Assembly (NCBI GenBank): GCA_050699055.1 | Contig: JBOHCT010000179.1 | Location: 1-9,001, forward strand | Length of the DNA: 9,001 bases | Source of the DNA: JBOHCT01 sp050699055 | GTDB taxonomy: Bacteria; Actinomycetota; Actinomycetes; Streptosporangiales; JBOHCT01 | Direction: 5' to 3' | In this document: piece by piece, positions 6,151 to 9,001 of the stretch | Layout of the letters: the number at the start of each line of letters is the position of its first letter | Position numbering within the stretch: position 1 is the stretch's first letter | Notes under the pieces: generated by a model | Told to the model about the DNA's origin: nothing | Database searches by the model: none | Seen by the model: only the letters and a program-made list of their open reading frames with translations | Translations under genes and position numbers: made by a program

Positions 6151-7337
6151 GAGCGAGGCTGCGCACCGCCGTTCCCGCGATCGCCACCGCTGTGGCCGTC
6201 TGCCTGGGCGGAACCGCGGTGACGGCCGCCGGCTTCGTCGTCGCCTCCACCGCGGTCCCCGGGGGCGAACAGCCACATGCCTTCCCGTCGAGTTCCAGTG
6301 GGCATACGCCGGCCGTGTCGCCCGAGCACCGGCCGCGCATGGTGACGACTCCCGCGTCTCGGGTCGCCCCGCTTCGCCGTGTTCTGCCGCCCGACCTTCT
6401 CGTCGTCGCCAAGCACCCGCTCGATTCCACCCGGGTGGGCGAGATCAAGACGCTGGACGGGGTTCGGGCTGTCATCACGTTCGACGCGGGCGCGCTGCGT
6501 GTGGGCGGCCGGCCGATCAACGTGTTGGGGGTCGACCCGTCCGAGTTCCGGTCATGGACGCCGCCGCATACGGCGGCCTCGAACGCCCTGTGGAAGGCAC
6601 TCGCCCAGGACGATATGGTCACCTCCTTCGCCGCCCGCAAGGCGTATCACCTCAAGCTTGGCGACATGTACAAGCTCAGAGGCAAGCGGAGGGAGCGAGT
6701 GCGCCTCGGCGGGGTCGCCGCGCTGGGACTGCCCGGGATCGAGGCGCTGGTCAAACGCGAGACCGGCCGCAGGCTCGGGCTCGTCCATGACCTCGGGCTC
6801 CTCGTCAACGCCCCCGGCGTGCCCATGGGGAAGCTCAAGAGAACGCTCCGGCTCGTACTGGGGCACGATGCCCAGCTGTTGAGTACGCGGGACGCGACGT
6901 CTCCCGCGCACGCCCCCGCGCCGGGCACGTCCGGGCCGTCGCACTCCCCGCCGGGCAAGGCAACGACGTACAAGCAGCTGTACATGCGGGCTGCGGCCAC
7001 CTGCCCGGGGTTGTCATGGACGGTCCTCGCCGCGATCGGGCAGATCGAAAGCGGTCATGGCCGCAACAACGGGCCGTCGAGTGCGGGCGCCCTCGGCCCG
7101 ATGCAGTTCATGCCGAACACCTGGCGAAGCTACGGCGTGGACGGCGACGACGACGGCGTGGCCGACATCAACAACCCTTACGACGCCGTGCCCGCCGCCG
7201 CCCGGTACCTGTGCGCGCACGGCGCGGGGAACGGCGACGCGGGGCTGCGGCGCGCGGTCTATGCCTACAACCATGCGCACTGGTACGTCCGTGAGGTGCT
7301 GGGGCTGGCCCGGGCGTACGCCAGGCAGTACGGCTGA
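6147..7337 (+). CDS. Secreted lytic transglycosylase with an N-terminal FtsX/MacB-like extracytoplasmic domain
   Basis: A 396-aa exported protein. The N-terminus (MRAR, then a hydrophobic stretch about 8-34) is a signal peptide or single anchor. A Ser/Pro-rich spacer runs to about 78. Residues about 80-246 form an alpha/beta domain with LDGVRAVITFDAG, INVLGVDPSEFRSW, LKLGDMYKLRG and a closing NAPG segment. It resembles the periplasmic core domain of MacB/FtsX-type ABC permeases. A Pro/Ser/Ala linker (about 250-272) follows. The C-terminal SLT-type transglycosylase domain (about 273-396) has the catalytic Glu E301 in IGQIESGHGR, then GALGPMQFMPNTW, a Ca-loop-like DGDDDGVADI (332-341), and the AYNHAHWYV motif. 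Cys286 and Cys356 could pair. The enzyme would cleave peptidoglycan glycan strands outside the cell. Start GTG 6147 is the first available in this frame and lacks a ribosome site; a 15-codon leader overlaps it. The transglycosylase call is firm; the N-terminal domain match is by eye. Confidence 0.9.
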   Translation: MRARLRTAVPAIATAVAVCLGGTAVTAAGFVVASTAVPGGEQPHAFPSSSSGHTPAVSPEHRPRMVTTPASRVAPLRRVLPPDLLVVAKHPLDSTRVGEIKTLDGVRAVITFDAGALRVGGRPINVLGVDPSEFRSWTPPHTAASNALWKALAQDDMVTSFAARKAYHLKLGDMYKLRGKRRERVRLGGVAALGLPGIEALVKRETGRRLGLVHDLGLLVNAPGVPMGKLKRTLRLVLGHDAQLLSTRDATSPAHAPAPGTSGPSHSPPGKATTYKQLYMRAAATCPGLSWTVLAAIGQIESGHGRNNGPSSAGALGPMQFMPNTWRSYGVDGDDDGVADINNPYDAVPAAARYLCAHGAGNGDAGLRRAVYAYNHAHWYVREVLGLARAYARQYG

Positions 7338-7371
7338 CGGAAGGAGCGGGCGGCCCTGATTGGATGGGGAC

Positions 7372-8445
7372 ATGACCGGTCCCGGCTACGACGCCCTCTT
7401 GCTCGTCTCTTTCGGCGGGCCGGAGGGACCCGAGGACGTCATACCGTTTCTCGAGAACGTCACGCGGGGGCGGGGAGTGCCGGCGAAACGGCTGCGGGAG
7501 GTCGCCGAGCACTACTACCGCCTCGGCGGGAGCCCGATCAACGCGCAGTCCCGGGCGCTGCGGGATGCCATCGCGGGCGACTTCAGGAAACACCACGTCG
7601 GGCTGCCCGTCTACTGGGGTAACCGCAACTGGCACCCGTTCCTCGTCGACGCCCTTCGCGAGATGGCTACGGACGGCGTGCGCCAGGCTCTGGCGTTCGT
7701 CACGGCGGCGTACAGCTCATACTCCAGCTGTCGGCAGTACCGCGAGGACATCGCCCGGGCCCAGGAAGAGGTGCGCGCCGAGAAGGATGCTGTCGCTCCG
7801 CGCGTCGACAAGCTGCGGCACTTCTTCAACCATCCCGGCTTCGTCGAGCCCATGGCCGCGAACGTCCGGCGCGCTCTCGCCGTACTGCCAGAAGAGCAGC
7901 GTGACCGGGCCCACCTCGTCTTTACCGCGCACAGCGTCCCCGTCTCGATGGCCGAGTCGAGCGGGCCGGCGGGGGGCGACTACGTTCGTCAGCTCTCCGA
8001 GACGGCCGCGCTGATCGCCGAGCGCGTCAGCCCGCCCGACCTGCCCTGGCAGCTGGTCTTTCAGAGTCGAAGCGGGCACCCGTCCCAGCCCTGGCTCGAG
8101 CCCGACGTCTGCGATCACCTGATCGACCTGCACGCGAAGGGAGTAGACGCCGTGGTTGTCGTGCCCATCGGCTTCGTCTCCGACCACGTCGAAGTGATCC
8201 ACGACCTTGACGACGAGGCGGGGAGCGTCGCCCGGGTGCGCGGGATGAGCTTCGTCCGTGCCGCGACCCTGGGCCCTGACCCCAGGTTCGTCGCCATGGT
8301 GCGCGGTCTCGTGAGCGAGCGCACGGAGCCTGGCGTGGCGCGTCCCACGCTCGGAGGTCTGGGAGCGAGCCACGACGCCTGCCCGGCGGGTTGCTGCCCG
8401 AACCCTCGCGGACCGCCTCCCGCCGCGGCCGGCGCCAGCGGGTGA
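7372..8445 (+). CDS. hemH: Coproporphyrin III ferrochelatase (CpfC/HemH)
   Basis: Inserts Fe(II) into coproporphyrin III in the coproporphyrin-dependent heme pathway of Gram-positive bacteria; cytoplasmic. The 357-aa length is typical. Visible signatures are LLLVSFGGPEGPEDV at the N-terminus, GGSPIN (52-57), VYWGNRNW (80-87), the active-site His H187 in FTAHSVP, and the metal-site Glu E274 in SDHVEVIHDLD. C120 (SSCRQY) and a C-terminal cluster C337, C341, C342 (ACPAGCCPN) match the four ligands of the [2Fe-2S] cluster known in actinobacterial ferrochelatases. SFGGP replaces the tyrosine that ligates iron in Bacillus CpfC, as expected for this phylum. The start is not certain: ATG 7372 gives the family-like N-terminus but lacks a clear ribosome site. 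In-frame TTG 7360 lies 13 nt after AAGGAG (7341-7346) and would add four residues. The gene follows the transglycosylase by 34 bp and may share its transcript. Confidence 0.96.
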   Translation: MTGPGYDALLLVSFGGPEGPEDVIPFLENVTRGRGVPAKRLREVAEHYYRLGGSPINAQSRALRDAIAGDFRKHHVGLPVYWGNRNWHPFLVDALREMATDGVRQALAFVTAAYSSYSSCRQYREDIARAQEEVRAEKDAVAPRVDKLRHFFNHPGFVEPMAANVRRALAVLPEEQRDRAHLVFTAHSVPVSMAESSGPAGGDYVRQLSETAALIAERVSPPDLPWQLVFQSRSGHPSQPWLEPDVCDHLIDLHAKGVDAVVVVPIGFVSDHVEVIHDLDDEAGSVARVRGMSFVRAATLGPDPRFVAMVRGLVSERTEPGVARPTLGGLGASHDACPAGCCPNPRGPPPAAAGASG

Positions 8446-8536
8446 CATGCCTCCTGTCGTCGGTCCGCCGCCTGGAAAGATTGGTCGCGTTCGGCTGAAG
8501 CCGGCCGTCTGCGCCGCACCGCGGAACGGAGGATCC

Positions 8537-9001
8537 GTGACGCCCTTCCACGATCTAGAGGCCTACATCGCGATCCCCCGGGCGGCCGGGCTCTGGGTCT
8601 CCCCGGACGGCGGGCGGCTGGTGACGACGGTCTCCGCGTCCGCTCCCGACGGGAAGCGGTTCGTGACGTCGCTGTGGGAGGTCGACCCGACCGGTGAGCG
8701 CGAGCCGCGGCGGTTGACCCGTTCCTCGTCCGGCGAACAGACGCCGGCCTTCCTGCCGGACGGCAGCGTGCTGTTCGTATCGCGCCGGCCCGACCCGGAT
8801 GCCGAGGGGGCCGACGAGGAAGCCGATGGGAAGGCTGCCGCGCTGTGGCTGCTGCCCGCCGGCGGGGGAGAGCCCCGCCAGGTGGCGACCCGCCCGGGCG
8901 GCGTCACCTCCGTCGCCGTCGCCCGCGACGCCGGCACCGTCGTGTTCTCCTCGCCCGTCACGCCCGGCGACGCGGCCTCCGACGACGCACGCCGCAGGGC
9001 C
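8537..9001 (+). CDS. S9 family peptidase (prolyl oligopeptidase type), N-terminal part (runs off right edge)
   Basis: The first 155 residues of an S9-type serine peptidase, usually 600-700 aa, with a seven-bladed beta-propeller before an alpha/beta-hydrolase domain. Only propeller is visible: TPFHDLEAYIAIPRAAG at the start, then blade-like repeats with the WSPDG pattern (LWVSPDGGRLV, AFLPDGSVLFVSRR, LWLLPAGGGEPRQV). The catalytic Ser, Asp and His lie beyond the window, so activity cannot be judged. There is no signal peptide, so a cytoplasmic enzyme acting on short peptides is likely. Start GTG 8537 has GGAGG (8528-8532) 4 nt upstream. It follows hemH by 91 bp with no clear terminator. An acidic stretch (DPDAEGADEEADG, about 93-106) interrupts a blade and is probably a surface loop. 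Confidence 0.85.
   Translation, partial: MTPFHDLEAYIAIPRAAGLWVSPDGGRLVTTVSASAPDGKRFVTSLWEVDPTGEREPRRLTRSSSGEQTPAFLPDGSVLFVSRRPDPDAEGADEEADGKAAALWLLPAGGGEPRQVATRPGGVTSVAVARDAGTVVFSSPVTPGDAASDDARRRA

Noticed and set aside
5637..6416. Minus-strand open frame across the membrane protein and transglycosylase genes
   Set aside because: It crosses two well-supported genes and the gap between them, with low-complexity Gly/Arg content and no ribosome site evident.
7364..7375. Three-codon mini-ORF (ATG 7364 to TGA 7375) overlapping the hemH ATG
   Set aside because: The AAGGAG is 17 nt from its ATG, too far to initiate it well; probably chance, unlike the leader at 6103.
7717..8448. Minus-strand open frame opposite hemH
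   Set aside because: hemH on the plus strand has all the expected motifs; this frame is its antisense shadow.
8492..8503. CGGC-TGAA-GCCG hairpin between hemH and the S9 peptidase
   Set aside because: A 4-bp stem with no U-tract is too weak to call a terminator.

Overview
The window is high-GC DNA with compact gene spacing, GTG starts and purine-rich ribosome sites, as in an actinomycete. The best taxonomic marker is a clear SepH cell-division protein, which is restricted to Actinobacteria. An actinobacterial-type ferrochelatase with Fe-S cysteines, and a paired set of bPH2 membrane proteins, agree with this. I infer a filamentous or Streptosporangiales/Streptomyces-like host, but the genus cannot be fixed from the sequence. 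I see no mobile element, CRISPR array, tRNA or rRNA.

Layout. Positions 1-699 (minus) hold the N-terminal half of a TrpB2-type tryptophan synthase beta chain that runs off the left edge. A divergent gap of about 150 bp leads to two plus-strand genes overlapping by ATGA (853-2909). They encode a YdbS-like and a YdbT-like membrane protein with one and three bPH2 domains. The second gene converges on, and overlaps by 26 bp, the 3' end of sepH (2884-3714, minus). Upstream of sepH on the same strand is a secreted subtilisin-family (S8) protease (3840-5033) with a good promoter. Divergent from it are a small membrane protein with a Ser/Pro/Thr-rich tail (5266-6036), a 15-codon leader ORF (6103-6150), and a secreted lytic transglycosylase (6147-7337). 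After a 34-bp gap comes hemH/cpfC (7372-8445), then the start of an S9 prolyl-oligopeptidase-family enzyme (8537 to the right edge).

Theme. The middle of the window is rich in cell-envelope functions: an FtsZ-associated division protein, a peptidoglycan-cleaving transglycosylase, a secreted protease and three polytopic membrane proteins of unknown role. The flanks are metabolic (tryptophan, heme) or peptidase genes. The genes look like ordinary core chromosome rather than an island. The least ordinary features are a transglycosylase whose N-terminal half resembles the extracytoplasmic domain of FtsX/MacB-type ABC permeases, and the small, well-initiated leader ORF that overlaps its start codon and probably couples its translation.
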